Assembly (NCBI GenBank): GCA_030685235.1
Contig: MU839190.1
Coordinates: forward strand, 1 to 64,000
Direction: 5' to 3'
DNA length: 64,000 nucleotides
Origin: Copromyces sp. CBS 386.78
Lineage: Eukaryota > Ascomycota > Sordariomycetes > Sordariales > Sordariaceae
In this document: piece after piece, positions 1 to 11,992 of the stretch
Position numbering within the stretch: position 1 is the stretch's first letter
Layout: each line of letters starts with the position of its first letter
The notes under the pieces: generated by a model
The model's input: only the letters and a program-made list of their open reading frames with translations
What the model was told of the DNA's origin: nothing
Database searches by the model: none
Translations under genes and position numbers: made by a program

Positions 1-840
1 AATGGATGCGTGTGAGATTATTGGTCCAAAAAAAAAATTAAAGTGGGGGAGCAGTGTATGAAGACATTGAGGGCAGTGCGAAAAGACTTTCTCTAAAAGA
101 AAGTCTGCCTACCTAAACCCGAAATTCCCTAAGAAATCGAAACTAATCCCAAATTATTTCCCTACTTTTATAAGGTTTTAAGAGCCCTCGATAGTTCGTA
201 TTTCGCCGTAAGGGTTTCCGTTAAGCAATAGAAGCTATAGCGCAACCGAAAGGGAAAAATCTCTATAAACGTACTATTAATATATAATTTCGCTAGTCGG
301 ATTATATACGTACTTCCTAGCTAGGAGGGGTCTACTAACGATATAAAAGTATTAAATATAATATTTATTAATAGGTTTAATATCTTTAAGAATTATATAT
401 ATTTAGCCGACACCGGGTATAATAGTAGCTCGAAACTCTTCGTACCGTATTATAATATATAATATTATTTAATAGAAATTATTAGAGCGGGGTTAAGGCT
501 AGCGAATTATAAGGAACTCTTTAATCTACATTACTCCTAAATTCGGATTATCGTAAAAAAGACTATTAGTTAGTTAAAAAAGACCTTTAAAATTTATTAC
601 GTAACGCTATCGTTACCGCTACAGGTTTAAATCGAAGTCGTATATACTATTGCCGTATTATTAAATTAGATTTTAAAGTAGGATAGAGTTAGTAATTCCT
701 TCGCCGACGAATTAAAAATAGAAGATATTTCTAATCCCAAATAATATAAAACTATAAAAAAGAAGGTTACTCTAGTTAGGTATAATATAAAAGAATAGGA
801 GAGGTAGGGAAGTACTAATAATTAAATAAGCTAATATTAT
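1..840 (+). pseudogene. RIP-inactivated Harbinger (DDE_4 type) transposase, N-terminus off window
   Basis: Reading the plus strand past its stops gives a protein that follows the HARBI1/DDE_4 transposase order. A proline-rich segment leads into LFPYFYKVLRALDSS (family: PyFk..iGALDGTH, first catalytic Asp). Next comes a stretch matching the family's 'NVL..C.F..R.TYVL.GWEGS..D..VL' block at about 265-345. YLADTGYNSSSKLFVPY follows at about 402-452, then KELFNLHYS near 510, the family's 'KELFNLRHS' block. In-frame stops fall where Trp or Gln codons are expected, as RIP produces. The reading fades after about 840. The N-terminal part is outside the window. It cannot encode an active enzyme as it stands. 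Confidence 0.75.
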
Positions 841-1379
841 AATTGTACTAATAAAAAAATATGGCGCAATTATTATATAGAATTCAAAAAGAGGGGAGAA
901 ATATAAAATATAAAGAATAGAATAGAGTAAAATAGAATAGAGAGGAGAAGAAATTTATAATCGAATATTTAAAAATTTTTAAAATCTTTAAATTTAAAAT
1001 ATAACGCAATTTAATATATTAATCGACCTTAGCGCCTATTAGCGCGGTCTTAGTAATCTATAATATTTTTTAAAGGTATTTATACTTATACCTATATTAT
1101 TTGTAAATAAGCTCCAAATTTAATATAAAATAAATATATTAATTCGGTTTAATTTTATAATTATAGTACTACCTTTTTTATATATATACGATTTTTTTTA
1201 GTATTAAAGTATTGGTATAAATAAAAGCAATAAAAATCAAATTTAGAGTAGGGCTTACATCCCACCCTCCTTCCGTCTATAAAAACCTTATATATAAGAA
1301 TAAACTACTATAGTACATTATAATATAATGTATTTATAAGTCTAATTGCAACGCACTCGAATATAATTAATTAAAAGCT

Positions 1380-2430
1380 AAATCGACTAAATTTTCGTTA
1401 AATACATCCAAATCCTCCTCTTACAATTACAAAGTAGGCAAATCCTCCTCCTTATCCTCCTCCTCTATAATACCCAACTTCTTTTTAAGTACTCTAAAAT
1501 ACGCCTCTTTTATCTTCTTTAAAATAATTATAAAATAGTACGCCTTCGATTTTAACTCTTCCTACTCGTACAACGTATAAATACTAATATTAAGATAAAC
1601 TTTAGCCTCCTAATCCTTTTCGAATATTACGACCGCTTTCGCTATTTATTCGTACGTAACGACCTACTATCGCTCTAACGTAGAAATCGCATTAGTAAAA
1701 TACTTAAAGCTCTTATTAATAACTTCGCCGTTATTTTTACGCTTCTTTTTCTTAGGATCGGTCGTCGAAGCAATTCTTCTCTTACTATTGCGTATATAAG
1801 CAGGGATTACGAACTCGCTATCGAAATCCTTATCGTCCGAATTATAAAGCGTATTTATAAATGGGATTTCTTAGTAAAATAGGAGCGCGCCGATTATTAG
1901 GGCGTTAGAGCTAATAGTACTTTAGTTATCCGTAAACGCCTCTTTTATAAAATTATAATACAGGAAGGTCTTAATCCTAAATTAAGTATATTCTTTATAG
2001 TTCTATTATACTATTAATAAATATTTCCTACCTATTTAAATTAATTATAAATATTATACTAACCTTTAAGAAAGCATCCTATATAGAATTTTCAATAATA
2101 TAGAAACTAGTATTATCGTCGTAACCGAAGCTAAATTAGCTAATAAAGCTAGCGAGAGACTGCTAAATATACTATTTATACTTAAAATAGTCAATTTTAT
2201 TACGTATTTGTATAATATCGAATTCTATATTATACTTCTCATACAAAACATCTATAATACTATTATACACAGTCTCTTTATACCTACCTTAATTAATAAA
2301 ACCATTGTCGACGATCTATTTCAATTATTTTAGTAAGGTCCTTTCTTAGGTACTAATCTATTACTAAACTTTCTTATACGTTCTCTTCTTAGTAATAGCC
2401 TAAGAGGCAATCGCTTAGGAGGCAATCGCT
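1380..2430 (-). pseudogene. RIP-inactivated Myb/SANT-like partner protein of Harbinger element
   Basis: On the minus strand, about 2300 down to 2060, the reading YKETVYNSIIDVLYEKYN leads into a basic-aromatic stretch and a 'W..W..L......GFG.DD' spacing, with some Trp codons now stops. This resembles the Myb/SANT-like DNA-binding domain that fungal Harbinger elements encode next to the transposase; it normally helps transposase bind the ends. An acidic stretch (KKKLGIIEEEDKEEDL) lies nearer the C-terminus at about 1440-1490. The gene converges on the transposase. The start was not located. Assignment rests on motif spacing and context, so the family name is an inference. Confidence 0.55.
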
Positions 2431-2442
2431 TAGGAGGCCTAG
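2401..2442. repeat. Short tandem repeat, 15-bp unit
   Basis: A 15-base unit (GAGGCAATCGCTTAG) occurs twice in tandem with a third partial copy, in the right non-coding arm of the Harbinger element. Sub-terminal repeats often serve as transposase binding sites, but nothing here shows that directly. Confidence 0.6.
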
Positions 2443-2729
2443 TTCTAGCTAACCTATGCAAATAGCAGTTGACTAGCTATTTCGCTAGTATTAATCGATA
2501 TTAATAGTATAAAAGAGGGTATAAAAAAGGGTATAAATGACCGTTTATATTAATTATAAGCATATATATTGATTGTATGTAGAGATTTCAAACTCTACGA
2601 TTTTAGGGCACTAAACGGCTCTCTAAAATTCAACTCTGAACGAAAATAGGGTAGAGCTAAAAATCTCGGCATTTTGCGGTAAATTCCGGTTCAGGAGGGT
2701 CCGTATAGTTCCTTTATCTGGGCAGTTTA

Positions 2730-2778
2730 GAGGACCCCTTTCAGAGCCCAATTTCAGAGCCACCAAACACGCCCTAAC
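2730..2778. repeat. Right terminal sequence and putative TAA target duplication of the Harbinger element
   Basis: The element ends ...GCCACCAAACACGCCC at 2775, followed by TAA (2776-2778). Reverse complemented, the end is GGGCGTGTTTGGTGGC, the sort of terminus known from Harbinger/Tourist elements. TTCAGAGCC is repeated just inside it. The matching left end is not in the window. Confidence 0.55.
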
Positions 2779-5700
2779 CTACGGAAATGTGGACACGGGA
2801 CAAACGATAAGACGGAGAGAGATCGAACATCGCAAAGAGAGATAAGCATTGCGAATCAGAACTGACCAATCACAAGCCTGCGGGCGCTTGTTCCGTGGAA
2901 GAACATAGGGTAACCTGTGTTTCGCAAAGGAAGGCGATTGGAATTTGGAAGGGGGGACCCGTGCGCTTTGGCGCTCTGGGCCACTTGGGATTAGGCTGTC
3001 GTCCTCGTGGATGTTCTCTCTCGCGGCTTCTCGGATGGATGATAAAGAGCCGATTCGCAAGATGTGACAGATGGTGAATACCTTTAGACGTGCGTCTGTC
3101 TGTCGCCCGCGTGCCCCATTCTCAGGCAATCGTGCAACATTGCACCAAGACAAAATTGTGCGCGCGCGGGTCGTGAGAAGCTGTACGAGTACTCTGATCG
3201 GCATGGAGAAGGCTCAAAGAGACAATCACGCCGTGAGTGTGCACAGCGCGTTTCCGTTGTGTGAAGTTGTCACTTCGAATCAATCCTGCGTGCAGCGTTT
3301 GAAAGGAGGGGGAGGGACAAGGCCTCGAGCTTACGCGGCATCGACTTTGCGGGCCACATCCTGGTGGGACACAGTTACACTTCAATGACCGTACTGTACG
3401 CCAATTTCCCACACAGGGCACCTGCCCTTGTGAGATGCCATTCCCAATTCGCCCAAGCCCCATGTGAGCCGAGCAAGCCCAATGCAGGCGCGAGAAACAT
3501 ACACCCGGCGCTATTGTCACAATGACGTCATGGGCTCCAGCCCACAAGGGCCCCGAATTGCTTCGGAAAAGGCGGTAAACTTCACCTGCCAAAGGGAAGA
3601 ATGTTCAAATGAGTTTAATGCGAAAGTACAGAAATATCGTTTGGAGCGGAACTGAACATGGGAAAAAGCGATACTTAACACGTCTGAATCACTGTATGTG
3701 GCACTGTCAGACAACGAGTTGGGGCGCGAGACTAAGGTAGGTACGGACCGTAGAGGTACCTGGAGATGGGATGGAAATCGGTAATGTGAACTTGGCCTTC
3801 TCACTCGCATTCGAAACATTTCAGTCTGATGGATCCAGAAGGGTCTCCCGCAGTTACCCTAACCCCAAAATACAACCGCGCTACCAATCCCCAGCTGCGC
3901 GTCAGTCGAGGATGACGTCAGTTGCGCAGCCACATTAGCCCAGAGCGAATGAGAGGGTCGGCCATTTCGAGCCGCGGCTACGCTATTAGGCGATGCTGCT
4001 GCCGCTTCAATTCCTCAGTTTCGGGTCAGGTTCAATCTCACGACCCAACCTCTCAGCACGATGCGGGGAACAAAACCACGGCTCTGAATTCTGAAACGAT
4101 TGTTTATTACGGTAAACCGTACTTTACACGCTCGTCCCGTCCCCTCCCCGTGACCCGGTTTTGCGGGGGGTGACAATCGGACGGCACGCGGGCATTCGGG
4201 CTGCACTGCTCTTATGCGCCAAGTGATGGCGCCAAAGGTACGTAGCACATTTTGGGGAAGAAACACTCGGTTTTTTTGGTGCTTTTCTTCACATGGATGC
4301 TTTCTTTTTCTCGATCCACCACTCCAATACAATGCCGTGATTTCTTCCGCTGCCACGTAGCGATGCTTGAGGAGGTTTTAGCGGGCCACTTTGTTTTCAC
4401 ACACTGCGAGCCCGCGCAGTGGACACAACCCGGAGCCTTTCTCTCCTGAAAGCGGGCCTCTCTCAATCGGGCCCCTCAACGCATCCCACATCTGGAGGTC
4501 CACTCACTTGGCGTTTTCATCCAGCGGAGTCGACCGGTGAAGGAAATTTCGACTCTGGAGAACCATGACGTCATGCTTGGTGCGAGGCTACCACAACTTT
4601 GTAATGAACCCGGAGATTGGGACCGCGCAAGGAGGGGCGTAGGGACGGCATTTTTGCACACAACTGGCCACTCAGCTCTCTGTAGCCGAGCTGGGCGCCG
4701 GCCGGCCGACTGACCGCATCAGCCGGCCCATGGAGAGTCGGGCGCTTGGTGGGACGGCTCCAGACGGAGTTGGCTTTTCCGTAAGAACGGGAGGGTTGAG
4801 CAGAAATCTCGGTATACCTATCGAAAATCGCGGAAATCGCTGGGCGTGCCCGTGGTTCATCTCATTAGACCCTACCTGCAGTAACCTTGCACGAGCCCTG
4901 CTTGCCGCCGCTCACCTGCGTGAACCCTCTCTTTGCCCTTTAAGCATTGTGCTTCCCTATAAAAATCTCTGGTAAGCCTGCCCATGACTCGGGAGTATCG
5001 TGGTGCCGGCCAAATCCACCAGCTGTGCAGCTCTGACAGCAAAGCAAAAAAGCGAGCGAATCCGAGGAAGCCGTGAAAAGTGTCTGATTCAGTCGTCCGA
5101 ACGGCGTTGGTAGATCGGTAGATATATCGAGATGCATATATGCTACATGGAGGGGAAGTTGAGTTTTGCCGGTGGATGCGAGATTGACCATTCGAACGGT
5201 ATCCAATATCTGCCCAGAGTACAAACCTTCTGGAAGCGAGACACTGATCGTAGATTTTTATAACGGTTTGCGCACGGTCATTTACAGTAATCTCCCATCT
5301 TTCTGTCACAACTCACAGGCATTGTTGCTTTTGGCTCCGGCCGAAAGGGTCGCTCCCGTTTCGAATTTCGCATTTCAGTGAAATCGGTGGCAGCCGCAGA
5401 AGACTTCCAGAACCACCTGCGAATTAGGCGCTCGTCCCCAAGACCCCAACACGGACGGGTCTTGCCAAGACGATTGTCAATGCTTCCCCTAACCTATACA
5501 TGCCCTGGGTATCAGGGTAATCTTGTTGCTTCTGGCGGCCCGATGTCGAAGAAAACGAACCATAAACGTGGCTTGAGACGGCAGATGCGCGACGATAGGA
5601 TGAACAGCGGCCCCTCCCCCCGCCCCCTTGGCACAAAGAAATGATCATCCCCTCCCTTTGGTGCTAAGAGGAAAAATTGTACCATGGAGCCCCCATCACT

Positions 5701-6287
5701 CAATGAGGCTTTTTGGCTTTCAAAATGTTGACTTGCGCACTTGTAGTGCGATTTCGGTTAAGTCCCCGCCCAGCGTGTTCCCCGTGGAAAAGAGGGGAAA
5801 AGGGAGACGGCGGGCTAAAAAAAAAGAAAAATAACGCCGGTGACGTCATTGAGTTCTTGTCAACTTTTGTCGTGGTACCCGTTGTGGATTCCCATCTCCG
5901 CTAGGCTTGTCTGTTTTGGGCATCCAACCGTCCAGCCTACCCCTGGGAAATGTGGACTTCAGACCAGGGCCTGTTGATTGTTGGGTTGACTCCCCTCGGG
6001 CCTTTGAGAGAACTCACGGTGTGTGTGTTGTACGGTTCCAACGGTGCATCGACGATGGCGGAGGGAAATTTCGGGGGAATCTCGCTAATGTCTTTTTCCG
6101 TCCGCAAGCAAATCCCGACTTACGGAGGGAGCAGCTGTGCAAAATTCGGCTGCCGTGCCGCCACACTGAAAGGTGTAGTTGTTGTTGTTGTTGTTGTTGT
6201 TGCCCGTGGCTTGCTGTGTGAGGGTGTGTTGGTTGGACGGGCTTGAACCTCTCGAGACCATTGCGGGGTCTAGATTCGGGATCCAGA
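2779..6287. other. Gene-free intergenic DNA with several TGACGTCA palindromes
   Basis: No reading frame here has a recognisable domain or a convincing exon structure; open frames are short and overlap on several strands. The base composition is balanced, unlike the RIP blocks on either side. The 8-bp palindrome TGACGTCA (CRE/ATF-type bZIP site) occurs at 3523-3530, 3913-3920, 4566-4573 and 5841-5848. A short GTT microsatellite lies near the right end. A lineage-specific small gene or a non-coding RNA could be missed without transcript data. Confidence 0.6.
6178..6202. repeat. GTT trinucleotide microsatellite
   Basis: About eight uninterrupted GTT units in non-coding DNA. No associated gene. 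Confidence 0.9.
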
Positions 6288-6289
6288 TA

Positions 6290-6625
6290 CAGTAAGAACC
6301 CCTGCAGTTGCAAATAATTCCGACAGCCCAAAATCTTTGCAAAAGGGGGGGTTTGCAAAAGAAGGTGCTAGTGCACAGACCATATCTAGGCCTTCTAACC
6401 ACTGGATAACTGGCAATGGACCAAAAGAGTGGGCCACCTAAGGCAGCTATCCCCCCGGTACAAGGGTATAAGTGTCCTCTCCCACCAAAATCAGACCCCT
6501 GTTTTTGCAAATCCGAACCATCACCGTTGCAAATAGCAGTTAGCAGTCTTCACCACCAGAGGGAATGCGGGCAGCCCAAATCTTTAGCAAAAAGGGGGTG
6601 TTAGCAACTGCAAAGGTTCTTACTG
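6290..6625. mobile_element. 336-bp MITE, Tc1/mariner-pogo type, TA target duplication
   Basis: The two ends are inverted repeats of about 22 bases with two mismatches: CAGTAAGAACCCCTGCAGTT on the left and, reverse complemented from the right, CAGTAAGAACCTTTGCAGTT. Both are flanked by TA (6288-6289 and 6626-6627), the target duplication of Tc1/mariner-class elements. There is no coding capacity. A near-identical direct repeat beginning CAGCCCAAA lies sub-terminally at 6324-6351 and 6572-6598, with a GCAAAA(G)n tail in each copy. The element shows no RIP damage, as expected for a repeat under about 400 bp. Superfamily assignment rests only on the TA duplication and the CAGT ends. Confidence 0.8.
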
Positions 6626-6627
6626 TA

Positions 6628-8599
6628 TCGCGGTGGGCTGAGCCGCCGAGGGGATGTGGGATTTTGGAGATCGGAGAAGGCCATCCAGTCGTCGCGGTTT
6701 GTACAAGGTGGTGCAGCGGAGAGATAACAAAGCCGGACGACATCTGTGGCGACAACTTTCAAGCCACAGGGTCCGGACTGATCTTCTAAAGGGACACATC
6801 AAGGGACTTCGCTGGACCAATCTTTGCGTGCCTGCATTCAATCGGGATCGACAGTTGAACAGACGGAGATGACTGGAACCCAGAGGGTCCAGCACAGCCA
6901 CGTAGTTGCAACGGTCCATCGACCATCAAAAGTTCGGCTCAGTTGCGAATGTATCGATACCTGCATCCCGAAGAGACGGGATATCAGACGGCGGCTCAGT
7001 GCCCGCACCTATCTACACTGCTGGTGCGAGTCAATCACTTAAGTCCTCATGCAGTTGTTTGATGCCAGACAAAAAAAAAAGAAAAAAAATATTTGGACTT
7101 CACTGCTGCTCCCGAATTAGAACCTCATCACATGTTCCCAGGGTCGTCCTCACCGCCGAAATGCGTTCCGTCGTCCATGTGTGGTGAAGCCTTTTTCACT
7201 GCAGTGATTTGGCACTTGCCGTGACAGGCTGACGGTTGAAGGCGCCTGGACTCCACTGGAGCCCCTACCTGATATACCTATCCCCTCGCAACTCGCAACA
7301 TGCGAAAGACCATCGGCATCCGAAATATTCCCGCTATGTGCTCGGTCAGAAGGGTCAATCCATACTCACCAAATGCTTATGCCGCTCCACTATATAGAGA
7401 CACATGAAAACCCGAAAAGATCGTCTTCGTGTCATCCACATGCTTCACTTCAAAACATCCCAGGAGGCACCAGCAGATTGGTAATTGCTGGAGGCATCTG
7501 GAGCATCGCACGTTGAGTTGCCGCATAACAACACACAGCCCTTTGGCAACACGTGTATGCAGCAGAGGTGCCAGACCACATGGTCCGACTCTGTATCAAA
7601 ACCAGAGGCGCGAGCCAGCTGTCACCCAGAAAAGAAAGAAAAAAAAGGCCTCAAAAGATGTCGACCAAATCGACCATCCAATTCTACACTTTACCATGCA
7701 TTGGCCTTATGGATGTTCCGTGGTGGGGGGGGGGGGGGGGGGAATTGCTTGGCCCACACAACCCGTCCACCCGTCTTTCTGTGTTCCGCGAGAGTCAGCC
7801 ACCAGACCCCCGTTGGCTCCCACAGCTCCCTTCACACCATCGCATTACTTCTTCTTTAGGCTTAGCGAGGTGTGAATGCGAGTGTGAAAGCGACTGATGG
7901 AACTGATGGAAATGGGACCGGTCTCGAGAGAGGCCTGACCCCGTTCCTGTCCGTTCACACATCGGCCACCCTCCGTCGCTCTTGCTCGACCGACGGGAGT
8001 CTCTTCACTCTACAGTCCCGTGGCGTTCATTATGGTGGCTACCAGATGCTCCTCCCGAGTCGAATCGCATTTGGTGTACTATACTAGGTTCTCTTGGCTT
8101 TAAAAAGTACCGTATTTCGCCTTCTACCTGTAGGCGGCCTCTCAAAGTCTTTCACGACCTCTCAAGACAAACTTGGTCGTTGGACGTTTCTATGACTATC
8201 TCTTCTATCTTAGGTAGCATACTGGAGAGGGGGAATGTTATGTGCAAAGAAGATGGCTCCTGTCGGTCCGCTGACTACCCGAGTACGGTACTTACCAAAA
8301 CAGTTGTGTATGCACTGTAGAGGTACCGTAATAAACCCCAGTTGTACCCCTCTGGCCTGGAGACGTACGGTAGGGTACCCACACACAACCCGACCCCTGG
8401 GCTTTAATTGATGGTTGGGAATGCATTGCCTTAGCGGCTGCTGCGTGTTGGGGGTAAGGTACCATCCATACAGTGTACGGAACGACGACCTCGAGGGCAA
8501 CATGGAAGAAAGGAAAAGGGAAGTCCTCGTCTCAGTTTCTCAGTAGTAGAGGTATATACAAGGCATGCTCGGCCGGCCACCCACCCGCTCGCGCCAGCC
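6628..8599. other. Gene-free intergenic DNA with a 19-base G run
   Basis: No supported gene. It contains an A-rich patch near 7070-7090 and a run of 19 G at 7724-7742. A GGTACC-rich stretch lies at about 8280-8460. Short open frames are scattered and show no domain. Confidence 0.55.
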
Positions 8600-9182
8600 T
8601 TGAGGTGCGGAAGAAACTCTAGTCGCAATAAACGAAGACGGAAGGAACCGACCGACCAAAAATTTCCTCTGCCCTCCTATTGCTTTCTTCTCCCTTCCAT
8701 TTCTCTGGCGCATCTGCCGTTTCTCTCTTTTGACTTTTCAATCTGCTTGCGCTGCCTCTCGTTTTCGTTACAGAAAAGGTGCACTTGCTTCTGCGACCTG
8801 CCTGACCGACACCGACGCATCAACTAGCAGCGCATACTTTTTCGGCATCCCCCCATCTCCGGCTTTGCTCGCGACGCACCGAGTCGAATTACGAATTTGC
8901 CTGAGGCCTCACATTTGATACCCACAGCCTGCGTGCATTGCGCGTTCAAATCTGCCTGCTTGCCTTTGCATACTTTTGGCATTCGTCTCATCTTTCCACG
9001 CGAGTTGACGACGACGACCGGCATAGCGGAGCTTTTGCCGGACCCGATCCAGCTGGAGTCACTACAACCGCGCCCGGACCCATACGTCAAATCTGCATAT
9101 AAATATCTTGTCATTTCGGCGTTCCAAGAAAGAGGGGGCAACGAGTCTCACCCGTTGCGAGCAGTTGACCCATCAAGAAACT
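8600..9182 (+). promoter_or_regulatory. Probable promoter and pyrimidine-rich leader of the Grainyhead-like gene
   Basis: A strongly pyrimidine-rich tract (about 8660-8770) is followed by an A+T patch containing CATATAAATA at 9096-9105, about 80 bases before the start codon. Pyrimidine-rich leaders are usual ahead of Neurospora genes. The transcription start was not mapped, and whether the TATA-like motif is used is unknown. Confidence 0.35.
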
Positions 9183-11992
9183 ATGTTTTCCCAACGGTCA
9201 GTACCTCTAGTTTGCGTTTTCTTTTTTCTTTTTCGAAGAAAAATTCTTAGACTGGCGATGTCTGCCCGTCGCCAACAACCCCCTCTATAAGCACCGGACC
9301 CCGAGCCGAGACTCATCCGCACTTCCCAATTTCCTGCTTGTCCACTTTCTCAACCTTGGCTGATTTTCTGACAACTTTTGCTTCACAGAACAAGTGCGCG
9401 AAAGCCCGGACATGATCTGCTGGAGAACTTCAGGCAACAGTTCCCTGAAGTAGCCGCCGCCACATCTTCCGTGGCCACAGCGCCTGCCCGAACCGCAACC
9501 ACCGGTCAAGCTGGTATCGAAAGGTGGGTGACTCTTTGCCCCAAGATACACGTTCCGTTGTGTCGCAGCTGCTGGTCTGGGGGTTTCATCCTTGACTTGG
9601 ATGAAATAAGCTCAAAATAAGCAAACCCCTCCCAGACTTTGCGGAAACACGCATGTGTCATGACCTCTAGCGCCGGCAGCCGTCCGGCGGGTCGGTCATG
9701 CCATACGATCCCATATCGTCCATTTGGATTCCCTGGGTTGGGTTTGGCTAACTGTGGTAAAACTTTAGGGCCCAAAGCCTTGGCCATGACGCTTTCCGTG
9801 ACCAGGACCCGACTCCCCGGGCCAACAACGAGCCGTGGAGGTTCACCCCGTCTGCTCTAGACGCCAGCCAGTTTGCCTTCGCGCAATACGGCGCCGGCCA
9901 CCATGGTTTATATACCCCTACTCCGGGTGGAACGAACACCATCTACCATCCCACGGCCGGAGATCTCCATACCCCGACGCTCGGCCTAGCAATGGGCCTG
10001 GGCACGCCGCTGTCGATGCCCACCGCCGACGCATCTCTGCATCCCGGGCCAGCGCATATGGAATTGGGTGGATTTCACCATGGATTTCCCCAGTTTCACC
10101 ATTATAACGCCTTTATTCAAGCCGCGCCAACCCAGCCGTCCTTTGCGCCCTCGACTTTTCTTCACCAAGACTCAGGGTTTGAAACAATGGACCAGGACGA
10201 CTCTCCCATGAACCATTCCGATCCGACTGATGAAAGGATGGGCAGCATCGATAGCAGCTTCCAATCGTCCCCAATGATGGGCTTCCAAAGGCAATTCGGT
10301 ATGGGTCCCATTTCCATGCAGCTACCGCCATCAGCCGAAAGGTTCCGTTTCCACACCACACTCAACGCACCGACGGCCATGATCAAGAGCTCGGACGAAA
10401 TCCCCATTACCTATCTGAATAAGGGTCAGGCCTACTCTCTGTCCGTCGTCGATACCGCGGCTCAGGGACCCATCGCCCCGGGGACCCGGTATCGCACATT
10501 TGTCAGGGTATCTTTTGAAGAAGACCAGCAGCGCCAAAAGCCCGGCGTGTGCTGGAGCTTGTGGAAAGAAGGTCGCGGTACCAATGAAGCACACCAAAGA
10601 GGCGGAAAGTTGCAAGCCGTTGAATTTGTCGAGGCTAGCCAGCCAGCAGAGGGTGACGACAAGAGGACTCGCATTGAACTGGAGAGCGCTTCGTTTGACG
10701 GTTTCTCGGTCATCTGGACCCCCGGCATCAACGGTTCGCTCGATTGCAATATCGCCGTCCGCTTCAACTTCCTCTCCACTGACTTCAGTCATTCCAAGGG
10801 TGTCAAAGGCATTCCGGTAAGGCTCTGTGCAAAGACACAACCATATCTCCCGAATTCCCCCCAGTCACCAAACACCAACGACGGAGCCGAGCTTTGCTAT
10901 TGCAAAGTCAAGTTGTTCCGCGATCACGGTGCTGAGCGCAAGCTGGCCAACGACGTTGCGCACGTACGAAAGACCATCGACAAAATCAAGCAACAGATTC
11001 AGCAAGCGGAGAGCGGGATCAAGGAATTTGGCAAGAGGAAGAGACCGGGGGTAACGCAGATGAAGACTCAGAGCAGCCACCGCCCTGGGAAGATCCAAAA
11101 ACACAAGCGGACATGGTCCATGTCATCCGCTAGCTCCGCCGGAGGAGGCCCTCGTGTACAGCTCGAAGAGGATCTCAACGTAAAGCTACAGAGCTTTCAG
11201 GACATGTTCACCAGCACCCGGCCTATCAGTGTCCTCTACCTCCGTGGTGAGGCACTGGACGACCCCGACCTGCATCCTGTGGCTCTTCCTGGGGAGGCCT
11301 TTGACCTTACCAAGATGGAGTCCAGAGAAACTAATGCTTGGGCCAGTGAGCAAAGCTCCGTGACTGGATCTATGGTTTCCCCATCTCCGAGCTCGGCCTC
11401 GGTTGTTTCCCAGATGTCCGCCACCGGATCGAAACCAAACTGGGGGCAGGAACTTCACAGATTCAACTCGGGCGATGCTTCTACGGGACTGTCCGGCCAG
11501 CCAACCAAAGTCAAACAGACCACGGATGATGATGGAAACTTGAAAGGCTGGATAGAGTCCTGGGACGTCGACACGGGCTACCGCCCTCCGCCAGAAAGGG
11601 CGGCCAAGCCCGTGGCCTGTTTCTATGTCGCTCGCCTAGATCCTGGAAACCCACAGGGCCAGGCAACTTATCGTGCGGTCTACCTCATGGAACGGAGCCT
11701 GCAAGAATTTGTCAAGCGTATTGCGCAGAAATGGAACATGGACCTGAGCAGCATCGTCCGTACCACCCACGTTCTCCCGCGCGGCATTGAGGTAGCAATG
11801 GACGATGACGTTATTCAGGAGCTTTCAGAAGGCCAAGATATGAAGCTCGAGGTCCACGAAGTCAATGGCAACAACTCTGGCGTCAAGCGAGAATGGGAGA
11901 TGGCCGTCGATGGCCCCGAGGCCGAGCTAGCATCACCAGCAACGACGAACAGTAGCTCGCAGACAGCATATGAGTTGCGACTGTTGTACTAA
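9183..11992 (+). CDS. grhl: Grainyhead-like (CP2 family) transcription factor
   Basis: Three exons: 9183-9196, 9389-9523 and 9769-11992, giving 790 residues. Both introns have GT-AG ends and likely branch sites (CTGAC before 9389, CTAAC near 9748), and frames join exactly. The start is the first ATG of a five-codon exon beginning MFSQR. Residues about 1-235 are low complexity and rich in Pro, Gly and His. The CP2/Grainyhead DNA-binding domain spans about 237-440 (from AERFRFHTTLNAP to YCKVKLFRDHG). Basic patches follow at about 470-495, and a C-terminal ubiquitin-like dimerisation region at about 666-748. Grainyhead proteins are nuclear activators; the Neurospora crassa homologue is known for roles in cell-wall remodelling and conidial separation. 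The gene stands alone between two transposon-bearing regions. Domain assignment is secure; the first short exon is inferred. Confidence 0.92.

Larger units (their letters stand above)
1..2775. mobile_element. RIP-degraded PIF/Harbinger DNA transposon, left end outside window
   Basis: An A+T-rich block carries two degraded convergent coding segments: a DDE transposase on the plus strand and a Myb/SANT-like protein on the minus strand. This two-gene layout is the hallmark of PIF/Harbinger elements. The right end reads, on the minus strand, GGGCGTGTTTGGTGGCTC directly after a TTA trinucleotide (TAA at 2776-2778 on plus). That fits the family's GGG..TGTTTGG-type ends and 3-bp TWA target duplication. 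The left end lies outside the window, so the inverted repeat and duplication cannot be confirmed. Stops and substitutions are almost all of the C-to-T/G-to-A type expected of RIP. The terminal 200 bases are much less damaged. Confidence 0.8.
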
